Positions 9,242 to 17,984 of a stretch of 37,666 nucleotides of DNA are shown here, one piece after another (position 1 is the first letter of the stretch; the number at the start of each line of letters is the position of its first letter). The translations under genes were made by a program, and so were the position numbers. This DNA is from Massilia rubra. Its GTDB lineage: Bacteria; Pseudomonadota; Gammaproteobacteria; Burkholderiales; Burkholderiaceae_D. The notes beneath the pieces were generated by a model, which was not told the DNA's origin, made no database searches, and was given only the letters and a program-made list of their open reading frames with translations. The stretch lies in NCBI RefSeq assembly GCF_011682065.1, contig NZ_VUYU01000044.1, positions 1 to 37,666 of the forward strand, given 5' to 3'.

Positions 9242-10033
9242 ATGGCCAGCATCGTCCACCAGTGCCGGCTGTTCTTCATCGCGCTGCAATTCTTTACGCG
9301 CGTGCCGATTCCGGGCTGGGTGGGCTTCGATCCATCCTGGCTGCACCATGCGTCACGCTATTTTCCGCTGGTCGGGGTGGTGGTGGCCAGCGTGGCGGCG
9401 GCGGTGTACGCCGGCGCGGCGGCGCTTTTTCCGGCCCCCGTGGCGGTGATATTGTCGACGGCGGCGGCCATCTACCTGACCGGCGCCTTCCACGAAGACG
9501 GCCTGGCCGACATGTGCGACGGCTTCGGCGGCGGCTTGAGTACAGAGCGCGTGCTCGAGATCATGAAGGACTCGCGCATCGGCACCTATGGCGCGGTCGG
9601 CATGGGGCTGACGGTGGGCCTCAAGTGCGCCGCGCTGTGGTCCCTGCCCACACCGGCCGTCATCGTCGCGCTGTTCATCGCCCATCCGTTATCGCGCCTT
9701 GCGGCGGTGAGCCTGATCTGGGAAATGGAATACGCGCGCGCCGACGGCAAGGCCAAGCCGATGGCCCAGCATATGAGCCACCGGGAATTCGGCATCGCCT
9801 GCGCCTGCGCCGGCGTGCCCGCGCTGGCCCTGGCAACGGCCGGCATGCTGCCCTGGCTTGCACTGCTCGCCAGCGTGGCCGGCGCCGCGCTGGTGGCGTG
9901 GTGGCTGGGCGCCAAGTGCCTGCGCCGCATCGGCGGTTACACCGGCGACTGCCTGGGCGCCGTGCAGCAGATGGCCGAAGTGCTCATCTACCTGGCGCTG
10001 CTGGCGTTTTTCCATCGCGGCGCCTGGCCCTGA
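9242..10033 (+). CDS. cobS: adenosylcobinamide-GDP ribazoletransferase (cobalamin synthase)
   Basis: This 263-residue inner-membrane enzyme joins adenosylcobinamide-GDP and alpha-ribazole (or its phosphate) to form cobalamin (phosphate). Several hydrophobic helices alternate with the conserved metal-binding segment FHEDGLADMCDGFGGG (about residues 82-97) and KDSRIGTYGAVG. The N-terminal FFIALQFFTRVPIP is typical of CobS. It sits between cobT, which makes its ribazole substrate, and cobC, only 1 base before the cobC start, which fits an operon for nucleotide-loop assembly. Confidence 0.95.
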   Translation: MASIVHQCRLFFIALQFFTRVPIPGWVGFDPSWLHHASRYFPLVGVVVASVAAAVYAGAAALFPAPVAVILSTAAAIYLTGAFHEDGLADMCDGFGGGLSTERVLEIMKDSRIGTYGAVGMGLTVGLKCAALWSLPTPAVIVALFIAHPLSRLAAVSLIWEMEYARADGKAKPMAQHMSHREFGIACACAGVPALALATAGMLPWLALLASVAGAALVAWWLGAKCLRRIGGYTGDCLGAVQQMAEVLIYLALLAFFHRGAWP

Positions 10034-10034
10034 C

Positions 10035-10580
10035 ATGCGCCTGTATCTGGTGCGCCACCTGGCGCCGCAGGTGGCGCCAGGCGTGTGCTACGGGCGCACC
10101 GACCTGACCGTCGATCCCGGACTGCAGGCGCTGGCCCTGCCCGCCCTGCGCGAGCGCCTGCCGGCCGGCGCACCGATTTTCTCGAGCCCCCTGCGGCGCT
10201 GCGCCGGACTGGCGCAAGCCCTGGGCGGGGCGGCGGTGCGCTACGACCCTCGCCTGGCCGAACTCGATTTCGGCGACTGGGAAATGCGCCGCTGGGACGA
10301 CATCGAGCGTGCCGCCATCGACGCCTGGGTCGCCGACATGGCAGGCTACCGCCCGGGTGGGGGCGAAAGCGTGACCGACATGGCGCGGCGCGTGTCGGCG
10401 TTCTATGCCGATTGCATGCGCTCGCGCACGAGCGCCGCCATCGTCATCTGCCACGCCGGCGCCATCCGCCTGCTCGCCGCCCGCGCGCGCGGACTGGCGC
10501 CCGAGGCCATGGCGCTGGAAGCGGCGCAGCGTCCCCACGCCATCGCCTACGGCGAGACCGTCACCATCGACTGTGTATAA
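10035..10580 (+). CDS. cobC: alpha-ribazole phosphatase (histidine phosphatase family)
   Basis: CobC dephosphorylates alpha-ribazole 5'-phosphate or cobalamin 5'-phosphate. The 181-residue protein has the histidine-phosphatase catalytic His in LVRHLAPQ (residues 5-12; the canonical RHG is RHL here), GVCYGRTDL, the SSPLRRC motif, AELDFGDWEMRRWDDIE, and the second catalytic His in ICHAGAIRLLA. It starts one base after the cobS stop. Its last codons overlap a perfect TATAAT (10576-10581), the likely -10 element of the riboswitch transcript. CobC of the aminotransferase type (a different enzyme with the same symbol in Pseudomonas nomenclature) is excluded by the fold. Confidence 0.9.
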   Translation: MRLYLVRHLAPQVAPGVCYGRTDLTVDPGLQALALPALRERLPAGAPIFSSPLRRCAGLAQALGGAAVRYDPRLAELDFGDWEMRRWDDIERAAIDAWVADMAGYRPGGGESVTDMARRVSAFYADCMRSRTSAAIVICHAGAIRLLAARARGLAPEAMALEAAQRPHAIAYGETVTIDCV

Positions 10581-10581
10581 T
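10576..10581 (+). promoter_or_regulatory. -10 element of the riboswitch transcript
   Basis: TATAAT overlaps the cobC stop codon (10578-10580) and lies 6-7 bases before the riboswitch begins. No good -35 hexamer is seen at 16-18 bases, so strength is uncertain. It would give the btuB operon its own start, in addition to possible read-through from cobTSC. Confidence 0.45.
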
Positions 10582-10587
10582 TATCGG

Positions 10588-10787
10588 GTTTTGGTGCCCG
10601 CGCCCATGTCCATGAGCGCAGTTAAACTGGGAAACACGAAGCCTGCAACAGGCCAACGTGTGCTGCCCCCGCAACGGTAAGCAAATGTCGCTGACATGGC
10701 GACGAGCCGCCTCGATTGACCACTGTGCATTTGGCATGGGAAGGTGAGACGGCCGCATTTGCCAGCCCGGATACCGGCCAACACAGG
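10588..10787 (+). ncRNA. cobalamin riboswitch
   Basis: The conserved adenosylcobalamin aptamer core is present in order: GTTAAACTGGGAAAC (10621-10635), GTGCTGCCCCCGCAACGGTAA (ending 10680), and the B12 box AGCCCGGATACCGGCC (10764-10779). The initial TTTTGG can pair with CCAACA at the 3' end as stem P1. The position directly upstream of btuB implies that cobalamin binding lowers expression of btuB and the following twelve-kilobase co-directional operon. No second copy is seen upstream of cobT. Confidence 0.95.
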
Positions 10788-10789
10788 TG

Positions 10790-10818
10790 GGAACGTGCGG
10801 CAGTTGCACGCTCCTTTT
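10790..10818 (+). terminator. possible riboswitch-controlled terminator
   Basis: GGAACGTGC (10790-10798) can pair with GCACGCTCC (10806-10814), with one internal mismatch and a 7-base loop, followed by TTTT. It begins immediately after the aptamer and 60 bases before the btuB start, so it could act as an expression platform working by transcription termination. Control through the ribosome binding site is the alternative. Confidence 0.5.
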
Positions 10819-10878
10819 CAATCTGGCCAACGGGGACGTCGGCCGGTTGCTCGCAATCGCATTCACTGAAGACTTGTC

Positions 10879-12753
10879 ATGACCTTTCCTGTTGTACGCC
10901 ACGCGGCCCTGACGTCGCTCGCGCTAGCTTTTACCTCCCCTTGCGCCCTCGCCGACAGCCCCATCGATTCGGCAGCTACTGCCAATACTGCCGTCATCAT
11001 CACCGCCGCGCGCGCGCCGCAGCCGTCGAGCGACGTCCTGAGCGACCATGTGCTGATCAGCGCGACCGACATTGCGCGCTCCGGCGCCGGCAACGTCGTC
11101 GAGCTGCTGCAAAAGCAGCGCGGTATCGAAATCACCCGTAACGGCGGTCCGGGCACCGCATCGCAAGTGTTCATCCGCGGCGGCGACCCCAAGCAGACCG
11201 TGGTGCTGGTCGACGGCGTGCGCATCGGCTCGTCCACCAGCGGCATCGCCAACTGGGCCACCCTGCCGCTGGCGAACATCGACCGGGTCGAAATCGTCTA
11301 CGGCCCGCTGGCCACCATGTACGGCGCCGACGCCATCGGCGGCGTGGTGCAGATCTTCACCCGGCGCGGCGCCGGTCTGGCCAGCGTGACGGCGTCCGTG
11401 GAAGCGGGCAGCGACAAGGCGCGCGCCATGACGTTCGGCGTGGCCGGCGCCAGCGAAGGCGAAAACAGCATCCACTACGCTTTTGGTGCGTCCAAGGACA
11501 AGGACGAAGGCTTCTCGGCCACCAAGCCGGGCGCCTCCTCGTATAACAAGGACAACGACGGCTACGCGCGCGACAGCGCCAGCGGCCAGTTGGGCATCGT
11601 GCTGGCCAAGGGCCATGAAGCGGGGCTGCTTTACCTGCACAGCCACCTGGCGTCGCAGTACGACTCCGGCCCGAACCCGTTCGACGTGCGCAGCGTGCAA
11701 AACATGGATAACATCGCCGTGTATTCCAAACACCAGTTCACGACAAACTGGAAAATGAGCCTGCAGGCCTCCGAGGCCGACGACAAGTCGGTCAACTTCA
11801 CCAGCGCCACGGCCAGCAACCGCATCGACACGCGCGCGCACGCCTACAGCATGCAACACGACATCGCCCTTGGAAGCGACCTGCTGCAACTGGTGCTCGA
11901 ACGCCGCGTGGAGAGCGTGTTCGCCGACACCACGCGCGCCTTGAACACCAGCCGCGCCACCAATTCGGTCGCCGCCGCCTACTCGCTCAAGCGCGGCAAC
12001 CACCTGGCCAGCGCCAGCGCGCGGCGCGACGACAGCACCCAGTACGGCGACAAGACCACCGGGGGCATCGGCTATGGCTACAAACTCACGCGCGCGCTGC
12101 GCGTGAACGCCAGCGCCGGCACCAGTTTTCGCGCACCGACCTTCAACGAACTGTATTACCCGGGCTACGGGGTCGATACCAACAAGCCCGAACAAGGCAA
12201 AAACGTCGAAGGCGGCGCCTACTACAACGACGGCACGACTGAGGCCAGCGCGGTCTGGTACCGCAACCGCCTGACCGACCTGCTGGTCAACACCGGCAAA
12301 TGCCCGGTGCAGCTCGATTCGCACCCGAACGGCTGCGCCTACAACGTCAACCGCGCCACGCTGGAAGGCGTCAGCCTCGGCGCGCGCACCCGCCTGGGCG
12401 ATGTCGACGTGAGCGGCTCGCTCGACTTCCAGGACCCGCGCGACGACACCACCGGCAAAAACCTGCAACGGCGCGCCAAGCGCCACGCCAAGTTCGCCGT
12501 GGAGTACAACGCGGGCGACCTGATCGCCGGCGTCGGCGTGCAGGTATCCGGCAAGCGCTTCGACGACCTGGCTAACCGTTACACGCTGCCCGGCTACGGC
12601 GTGGTGAACCTGTTTGCCTCGTACCGATTTGCCCACGACTGGTCAGCCGTGCTACGGTTGAACAACGTCGCCGACAAACAATACGAACTGGCGCGCAATT
12701 ACGCCACCGCAGGCCGCCAGGTGTTTGCCGGCATCCGCTACGGCATCCGTTAA
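10879..12753 (+). CDS. btuB: vitamin B12 TonB-dependent outer-membrane receptor
   Basis: This 624-residue receptor imports cobalamins and other corrinoids across the outer membrane. It has a signal peptide (about residues 1-25, ending ALA before DS), a TonB-box-like stretch (TAVIITAAR), a plug with IRGGDPKQTVVLVDGVRIG and YGPLATMYGADAIGGVVQIFT, and a beta-barrel whose end matches BtuB (LNNVADKQYELARNYATAGRQ). Length is close to E. coli BtuB (614). It is preceded by a cobalamin riboswitch and followed 28 bases later by the btuC-like permease. The riboswitch and the neighbours make the ligand assignment strong. Confidence 0.95.
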   Translation: MTFPVVRHAALTSLALAFTSPCALADSPIDSAATANTAVIITAARAPQPSSDVLSDHVLISATDIARSGAGNVVELLQKQRGIEITRNGGPGTASQVFIRGGDPKQTVVLVDGVRIGSSTSGIANWATLPLANIDRVEIVYGPLATMYGADAIGGVVQIFTRRGAGLASVTASVEAGSDKARAMTFGVAGASEGENSIHYAFGASKDKDEGFSATKPGASSYNKDNDGYARDSASGQLGIVLAKGHEAGLLYLHSHLASQYDSGPNPFDVRSVQNMDNIAVYSKHQFTTNWKMSLQASEADDKSVNFTSATASNRIDTRAHAYSMQHDIALGSDLLQLVLERRVESVFADTTRALNTSRATNSVAAAYSLKRGNHLASASARRDDSTQYGDKTTGGIGYGYKLTRALRVNASAGTSFRAPTFNELYYPGYGVDTNKPEQGKNVEGGAYYNDGTTEASAVWYRNRLTDLLVNTGKCPVQLDSHPNGCAYNVNRATLEGVSLGARTRLGDVDVSGSLDFQDPRDDTTGKNLQRRAKRHAKFAVEYNAGDLIAGVGVQVSGKRFDDLANRYTLPGYGVVNLFASYRFAHDWSAVLRLNNVADKQYELARNYATAGRQVFAGIRYGIR

Positions 12754-12781
12754 GCACCATTAAGCACCAAACAGGAGTCGC

Positions 12782-13807
12782 ATGCATCCGTTCTTTCGCA
12801 CTATGCGCCACCGGGCCAGCGTCATCATCACGACGCTGACGCTGCTGGCATTGGCAAGCCTGGTCATCGCCGGGATGGTCGGCTCGGTGCCGGTCCCGCT
12901 GGCGGAGATGCCGGGCGCGCTCATCGCCCTTGCGAAAGGCGACACCTCGACCCTGGCCGCCACCCTGCTCGACCTGCGCCTGTCGCGCGCACTGGTGGCC
13001 TTTGTCACCGGCGGCGCGCTCGCGCTGGCCGGCGTGATGATGCAAGCCTTGCTGCGCAATCCGCTGGCCGAGCCGTATGTACTGGGCATCTCGGCCGGCG
13101 CCTCGGTCGGCGCGCTGGCCGCGCTGCTGTTCATGTGGGCCATGTGGATGGTCGACCTGGCCGCCTTCGTGGGCGCGGTGGCCGTCTCGATGCTGCTATA
13201 TATGCTGGCCCGGCGCGACTTGCGCGGCAACGCGGCGGCCGAAGGCGGCTCGTCTCTGCTGCTGCTGACCGGTGCCATTCTCTCCACCTCCTGCATTGCG
13301 CTGGTGACCCTGATGCTTTCGATTGCGCCCGAAAGCCGCCTGCGCAGCATGATTTTCTGGATGATCGGCGACCTCGCCGGTGCCCCTTTGCGCCCGCTGC
13401 CGTGGATCGTGCTGGCCGTGGGCCTCGTGTTTGCCCTGCGCAGCGCCCGCTCGCTGAATGTGCTGGCATTGCACGCGGAAGCCGCCGCCACCCTGGGCAT
13501 CCGCGTCAGCGCCCTGCGCAAGGGACTGTTTTTCTGCTCCGGCATGCTGACCGCCAGCGCCGTGACCAGCGCCGGCAGCATCGGCTTCGTGGGCCTGATC
13601 GTGCCGCACGCCTGCCGTTTCGCCTGCGGACCCGATCACCGCCTGCTGATCCCCGCAGCCACCCTGGCCGGCGGCGCCTTCCTGGTGCTCGCCGATACCG
13701 TGGCGCGCACCGTGCTCGCGCCGCAGCAGCTGCCGGTGGGCGTGATCACCGCGCTGATCGGCGCACCTGTCTTTTTGTACCAACTCCACCGCTTGAACCG
13801 CTCATGA
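12782..13807 (+). CDS. btuC: cobalamin ABC transporter permease (FecCD family)
   Basis: This 341-residue polytopic protein is the membrane channel of a BtuCDF-type importer, moving corrinoids from the periplasm to the cytoplasm. FecCD-family motifs are visible: LRLSRALVAFVTGGALALAG, QALLRNPLAEPYVLGISAG, the ATP-binding-protein contact LGIRVSALR, and GFVGLIVPHACRF. AGGAG precedes the start by 5 bases. The stop overlaps the start of the ATP-binding subunit gene (ATGA). Family alone would also fit siderophore or heme uptake; location inside the riboswitch-controlled cobalamin operon with btuF makes corrinoid the likely substrate. Confidence 0.92.
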   Translation: MHPFFRTMRHRASVIITTLTLLALASLVIAGMVGSVPVPLAEMPGALIALAKGDTSTLAATLLDLRLSRALVAFVTGGALALAGVMMQALLRNPLAEPYVLGISAGASVGALAALLFMWAMWMVDLAAFVGAVAVSMLLYMLARRDLRGNAAAEGGSSLLLLTGAILSTSCIALVTLMLSIAPESRLRSMIFWMIGDLAGAPLRPLPWIVLAVGLVFALRSARSLNVLALHAEAAATLGIRVSALRKGLFFCSGMLTASAVTSAGSIGFVGLIVPHACRFACGPDHRLLIPAATLAGGAFLVLADTVARTVLAPQQLPVGVITALIGAPVFLYQLHRLNRS

Positions 13808-14580
13808 TGATCGAAGCGCGCCAATTACTACTCACCGCCGGCAGCCGCACCTTGGTGAAAAACCTCGACTGGCAGGTGCAAAGCGGGCAGTCGTGGTGCG
13901 TCATCGGCCGCAACGGCGCCGGCAAAAGCACGCTGATGCGCACCCTGGCCGGCTTGCGCGAGCCCGATGGCGGCAGCATCGCCATCGGCGCTCGCGCGCT
14001 CAAGGACTGGCCGCTCGAAGAACTGGCGCGCCAGCGCGCCTTTTTGCCGCAATCGCGCAGCGACGCCTTTGCCTACCGCGCCATCGAAACCGTGCTGGCG
14101 GCGCGCCATCCCTATCACGCCAACCGCTACTGGGAAGGCAGCGACGACTACACCATCGCCCATGCCGCCCTGGCGTCGATGGAAGTGGCCGACCTGGCCG
14201 AGCGCGACGTGCGCACCCTGTCCGGCGGCGAGCGCCAGCGCGTGGCAATCGCCGCCATGCTGGCGCAGGACACGCCATTGCTGCTGCTGGACGAACCGGC
14301 CAACGCGCTCGACCTGGCGCACCAGCACAGCGTCATGCGCCTGCTGGCAAAGCTGTGCCGCGAGCAGGGCAAGACGGTCGTCATGATCGGCCACGACCTG
14401 AACCTGGCGCACCAGGCGTCCAGCCACGCACTGCTGATGATGGGCGACGGCGAATGGCTGGCCGGCCCGGTCGACGAAGTGATGCAAGCGCCGGTCCTGA
14501 GCCGCTACCTGGGCCACCCGATTGAAGTCCTTCCCCACGGCAGCCGCCGTATTTTCATCCCAACCGAGGAATCCGCATGA
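13804..14580 (+). CDS. btuD: cobalamin ABC transporter ATP-binding protein
   Basis: This 258-residue ABC ATPase powers the BtuC channel. Walker A is IGRNGAGKSTLMR (about residues 36-48), the signature is LSGGERQRVAIAAMLAQ, Walker B is LLLLDEPANALDL and the switch histidine is in MIGHDLNLA. The Q-loop FLPQSRSD is intact. The start MMIEARQL overlaps the btuC stop, and its own stop overlaps the cobO start (ATGA at 14577), which gives three coupled genes. Substrate assignment rests on the operon context. Confidence 0.93.
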   Translation: MMIEARQLLLTAGSRTLVKNLDWQVQSGQSWCVIGRNGAGKSTLMRTLAGLREPDGGSIAIGARALKDWPLEELARQRAFLPQSRSDAFAYRAIETVLAARHPYHANRYWEGSDDYTIAHAALASMEVADLAERDVRTLSGGERQRVAIAAMLAQDTPLLLLDEPANALDLAHQHSVMRLLAKLCREQGKTVVMIGHDLNLAHQASSHALLMMGDGEWLAGPVDEVMQAPVLSRYLGHPIEVLPHGSRRIFIPTEESA

Positions 14581-15197
14581 TCGACGACACCGCAAACAGC
14601 GAACTGAATGAACGCCACCGCGTCCGCATGGAACGCAAGAAGGCCATCATCGACCAGAAGATCGCCGAGGCGCAGAAGGAAATCGGCATCATCATCGTCA
14701 ACACCGGCAACGGCAAGGGCAAAAGTTCGAGCGGTTTCGGCATGGTGGTGCGCGCCATGGGGCACGGCATGAAGGTGGCCGTGGTCCAGTTCATCAAAGG
14801 CGCCATGTCGACCGGCGAAGAAAAATTCCTGCGCCGTTTTCCCGACGAAGTGAGTTTTCATGCGATGGGCGAAGGCTATACGTGGGACACCCAGAACCGC
14901 GAACGCGACATCGAAAAAGCCGAGCAAGCGTGGGCGCTGGCCAAGGGCTTCCTGTCCGACCCGGCGATTGGGCTGGTGCTGTTCGACGAACTCAATATCG
15001 CGCTCAAGTATAAATACCTGGACGTCCACGCCGTCATCGCCGACCTGCTCGACCGGCCCGGGATGCAGCATGTGGTCATCACCGGGCGCGGCGCGCCGGA
15101 CGAACTGATTGCGATTGCCGACACCGTAACCGACATGACGGTCGTCAAGCACGCCTTCAAGGCCGGCATTGCGGCGCAGGCCGGGACGGAGTTCTGA
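14577..15197 (+). CDS. cobO: corrinoid adenosyltransferase
   Basis: This 206-residue CobA/CobO/BtuR-family enzyme transfers the 5'-deoxyadenosyl group from ATP to Co(I) corrinoids. The ATP-binding loop NTGNGKGKSSSGFG is at about residues 42-55, followed by VAVVQFIKG, FDELNIALKYKYLD and the C-terminal ITGRGAPDELIAIADTVTDM, all typical. The extended N-terminal helix rich in Arg/Lys (ELNERHRVRMERKKA) is also usual. It follows the transporter genes with overlapping codons, so imported corrinoid is adenosylated by the next product in the operon. The symbols cobO and btuR are interchangeable here. Confidence 0.95.
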   Translation: MIDDTANSELNERHRVRMERKKAIIDQKIAEAQKEIGIIIVNTGNGKGKSSSGFGMVVRAMGHGMKVAVVQFIKGAMSTGEEKFLRRFPDEVSFHAMGEGYTWDTQNRERDIEKAEQAWALAKGFLSDPAIGLVLFDELNIALKYKYLDVHAVIADLLDRPGMQHVVITGRGAPDELIAIADTVTDMTVVKHAFKAGIAAQAGTEF

Positions 15198-16501
15198 TGG
15201 GCGATCACGCGGATGTGCGTGTACTGCTGGTGGCCGCCGTCTCTTCCGGCCAGGGCAAGACCACGGTGACGGCGGCCTTGGCGCGCGCGCTGGTGCGGCG
15301 CGGCCAGCGTGTGCGCGTGTTCAAGTGCGGCCCCGACTTCATCGACCCGATGCTGCTCGAACGCGCCAGCGGTGCGCCGGTCGGCTCGCTCGACTTGTGG
15401 ATGGTGGGCCGCGAACAGTGCCGCAGCCAGCTGGCCGCCGCCGCCGTTGAGGCCGACGTGATCCTGATCGAAGGCGTCATGGGCCTGTACGACGGCACGC
15501 CCTCGTCGGCCGACCTGGCGCGCGAATTCGGCCTGCCGGTGCTGGCCGTGATCGACGCCTCGGCGATGGCGCAAACCGCCGGCGCGCTGGTGCTCGGCCT
15601 GCGCGACTACGGCCCTGTGGAAATGGCGGGCGTGATCGCCAACCGTGTCGCCAGCAAGGGGCACGCCGCCATGGTGGCCGCTTCGATGCGCGATATTCCA
15701 CTGATCGCGGTGTTGCCGCGCCAGTCCAAGACCCTGCCCGAGCGCCATCTGGGCCTGGTGCTGCCGGGCGAAGTGCAGGATGTGGACGGCCTGCTCGACC
15801 AGCTGGCCGACCAGCTGGAGTTCGATGACGCCGCGTGGGCACAGTTGCGCAGCACCCGCATCGACCTCAGCGCGCGCATGGCAGCGCCAGCGCCGTTGCT
15901 GGCGGGGCGCACCATCGCCATTGCGCGCGACGCCGCCTTTGCCTTTCTGTATCCGGCCAACCTGGCCACCCTGCGGGCACTGGGCGCCACCCTCGCCTTC
16001 TTTTCGCCGCTGGCCGACGAGCCGGTGCCGGAGCACGCCGACGCCGTCTATCTCCCGGGCGGTTATCCGGAGCTGCACGGCGAGACGCTGGCCGGCGCCG
16101 CGCGCTGGCGCGCATCGATCCGCGCCGCCCACGCGGACGGCATGCCGATCGTGGCCGAATGCGGCGGCATGATGGCGCTGGCCGGTTCGCTGGCCGACCA
16201 GGCGGGCACGGTGTGGCCGATGGCCGGCCTGCTCGAAGGAACGGTGACCATGCAGGCGCGCATCGCCGGTCTCGGCTCCCAAGGGCTGGAAACGCCGCAT
16301 GGCGTCCTTCGCGGGCATACCTTTCATTACTCGCGGCTGGAAACGGCGGTCGCGCCGAGCGCGCACACGGTCAAGCATCCGAGCGGCGCCAGCGGCGAAG
16401 CGGTGTACCGTGCCGGGTCGTTGACGGCATCGTACTTCCACGCCTACTTTCCATCCTGCCCCGCCGCGGCGGCGGCCTTGTTCTCCAGGAGCGATGCATG
16501 A
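15197..16501 (+). CDS. cobB: cobyrinate a,c-diamide synthase
   Basis: This 434-residue enzyme amidates the a and c side chains of cobyrinic (or hydrogenobyrinic) acid using glutamine and ATP. It has an N-terminal dethiobiotin-synthetase-like ATPase domain (SSGQGKTTVTAAL; KCGPDFIDPMLLE; LIEGVMGLYDGTPSSADLA). The C-terminal class I glutamine amidotransferase domain carries the Cys nucleophile in VAECGGMMALAGSL (about residue 320) and ends with a conserved SYFHAYFPS. The start overlaps the cobO stop by one base (TGATG). The choice of cobB (aerobic route) or cbiA (anaerobic route) cannot be made without the corrin-ring genes, which are not in this window. Confidence 0.93.
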   Translation: MGDHADVRVLLVAAVSSGQGKTTVTAALARALVRRGQRVRVFKCGPDFIDPMLLERASGAPVGSLDLWMVGREQCRSQLAAAAVEADVILIEGVMGLYDGTPSSADLAREFGLPVLAVIDASAMAQTAGALVLGLRDYGPVEMAGVIANRVASKGHAAMVAASMRDIPLIAVLPRQSKTLPERHLGLVLPGEVQDVDGLLDQLADQLEFDDAAWAQLRSTRIDLSARMAAPAPLLAGRTIAIARDAAFAFLYPANLATLRALGATLAFFSPLADEPVPEHADAVYLPGGYPELHGETLAGAARWRASIRAAHADGMPIVAECGGMMALAGSLADQAGTVWPMAGLLEGTVTMQARIAGLGSQGLETPHGVLRGHTFHYSRLETAVAPSAHTVKHPSGASGEAVYRAGSLTASYFHAYFPSCPAAAAALFSRSDA

Positions 16502-17055
16502 CGACGACACTGATCCTGGGCGGCGCGCGCTCCGGCAAAAGCGCCTACGCCGAAAAACTGGCGCTCGAATCGGGCAAGGAAGTCGTCTACATCGCCACCG
16601 CGCGCGCCGGCGACGGCGAAATGGCCGTGCGCATCAAGACCCACCGTTCCAGCCGTCCGGGCAGCTGGACCACCATCGAAGAACCGCTGCTGCTCGGCGA
16701 CGCCATCCTGCGCTGCAGCGAACCGGATACGCTGGTGCTGGTCGACTGCCTGACCCTGTGGCTGAGCAACCTGATTTTTTCGGCCGACCAGGATTTTCCG
16801 GAAGTGGGGGTGATCAATCTGCCCGACATTTTCTACGAACAGTGCGACGAGCTGCTGGCGGCCCTGCCGCAAGCGCCCGGCGACGTGATCATGGTGTCGA
16901 ACGAAGTGGGCATGGGGATCGTGCCGTACGGCGCCCTGTCGCGCTGCTTCACCGATGAAGCCGGGCGACTGAACCAGGCCGTCGCCAAGGTCTGCGAGCG
17001 CGCCCTGTTCATCGTGGCCGGCATGCCGCTCACGCTCAAGGGCCAGGCATGCTGA
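16498..17055 (+). CDS. cobU: adenosylcobinamide kinase / cobinamide-phosphate guanylyltransferase
   Basis: This 185-residue bifunctional enzyme phosphorylates adenosylcobinamide and then transfers GMP to form adenosylcobinamide-GDP, the substrate of CobS. The P-loop LGGARSGKSAYAEKLA lies at about residues 7-22. The motif RIKTHRSSRPGSWTTIEEP contains the histidine guanylylated in the family. VLVDCLTLWLSNL and VSNEVGMGIVP complete the signature. The start at 16498 overlaps the cobB stop (ATGA), and the end overlaps the cbiB start by 7 bases. The equivalent aerobic-pathway symbol is cobP. Confidence 0.95.
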   Translation: MTTTLILGGARSGKSAYAEKLALESGKEVVYIATARAGDGEMAVRIKTHRSSRPGSWTTIEEPLLLGDAILRCSEPDTLVLVDCLTLWLSNLIFSADQDFPEVGVINLPDIFYEQCDELLAALPQAPGDVIMVSNEVGMGIVPYGALSRCFTDEAGRLNQAVAKVCERALFIVAGMPLTLKGQAC

Positions 17056-17984
17056 GTGGCCTGAACCTGGCGCAGGTGGCGCTGCTGCTGGCCGGCGGCG
17101 TGCTGCTCGACCTGCTGCTGGGCGAAGCGCGGCGCTGGCATCCGCTGGTCGGCTTCGGCAACCTGGCGATGCGCATCGAGCGCGCGCTCAATCGCGGCAA
17201 TGTGCGCTTCGTGCGCGGCGTGCTGGCGTGGACGCTGGCGGTGCTGCCGCTGGCGGCGCTCGGCGCGCTGCTGTGCCATGGCGCGGGGTTGGCAGCGCAT
17301 GCCTTTCTCCTGTATTTTTGCCTGGGCTTTCGCAGCCTGCGCGACCATAACCTGCCGATCGCGCAGGCGCTGGAAAGCGGCGACCTGGCGCGGGCGCGCC
17401 TGTTGACGGCGCGCATCGTCAGCCGCGACACCATGGAGGCCAGCGAAGCCGACCTGGCCAAGGCCAGCGCCGAATCGCTGCTCGAAAACGGCAACGATGC
17501 GGTGTTCGGCACCCTGTTCTGGTTCGTGGTGGCCGGCGGCGCGGGCGCGCTGCTGTTCCGCCTCGCCAATACGCTGGACGCGATGTGGGGCTACAAGAGC
17601 ACGCGTTACCTAGCGTTCGGCTGGGCGGCGGCGCGCATCGACGATGTGCTGAACTACGTTCCGGCGCGCCTGACCGCGCTGTCGTACGTGCTGCTGGCCG
17701 ATCACCGGCGCGCGGCATGGGAATGCTGGCGCGCGCAGGCGCCCGGCTGGCCTAGCCCGAACGCGGGGCCGGTGATGGCCAGCGGCGCGGGCGCGCTGGG
17801 ACTGGCGCTGGGCGGCAGCGCCACCTACGACGGCGTGGCCGAACAGCGCCCCCCGCTGGGACGCGGGCGCGCCGCGCAGGCAGGCGATATCGCGCGCGCC
17901 TGGAAACTGGTGCGCGCCACCGCCACGCTGTGGCTGGGCGTGGCCGCGGCGGCGGCATTATTCATGGGAGCACTTCATGCTTGA
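17049..17984 (+). CDS. cbiB: adenosylcobinamide-phosphate synthase
   Basis: This 311-residue inner-membrane protein attaches (R)-1-aminopropanol O-2-phosphate to adenosylcobyric acid. Family motifs include LLDLLLGEARRWHPLVGFG near the N-terminus, SRDTMEASEADLAKASAESL, ENGNDAVFGTLFWFVVAGG, and NTLDAMWGYKSTRYLAFGW. Hydrophobic helices are spread along the protein. It starts inside the cobU end and its stop overlaps the cobD start. Its substrate is made by the next gene (CobD) and by cobQ further downstream, so gene order follows the pathway. Also called cobD in Pseudomonas nomenclature. Confidence 0.95.
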   Translation: MLSGLNLAQVALLLAGGVLLDLLLGEARRWHPLVGFGNLAMRIERALNRGNVRFVRGVLAWTLAVLPLAALGALLCHGAGLAAHAFLLYFCLGFRSLRDHNLPIAQALESGDLARARLLTARIVSRDTMEASEADLAKASAESLLENGNDAVFGTLFWFVVAGGAGALLFRLANTLDAMWGYKSTRYLAFGWAAARIDDVLNYVPARLTALSYVLLADHRRAAWECWRAQAPGWPSPNAGPVMASGAGALGLALGGSATYDGVAEQRPPLGRGRAAQAGDIARAWKLVRATATLWLGVAAAAALFMGALHA

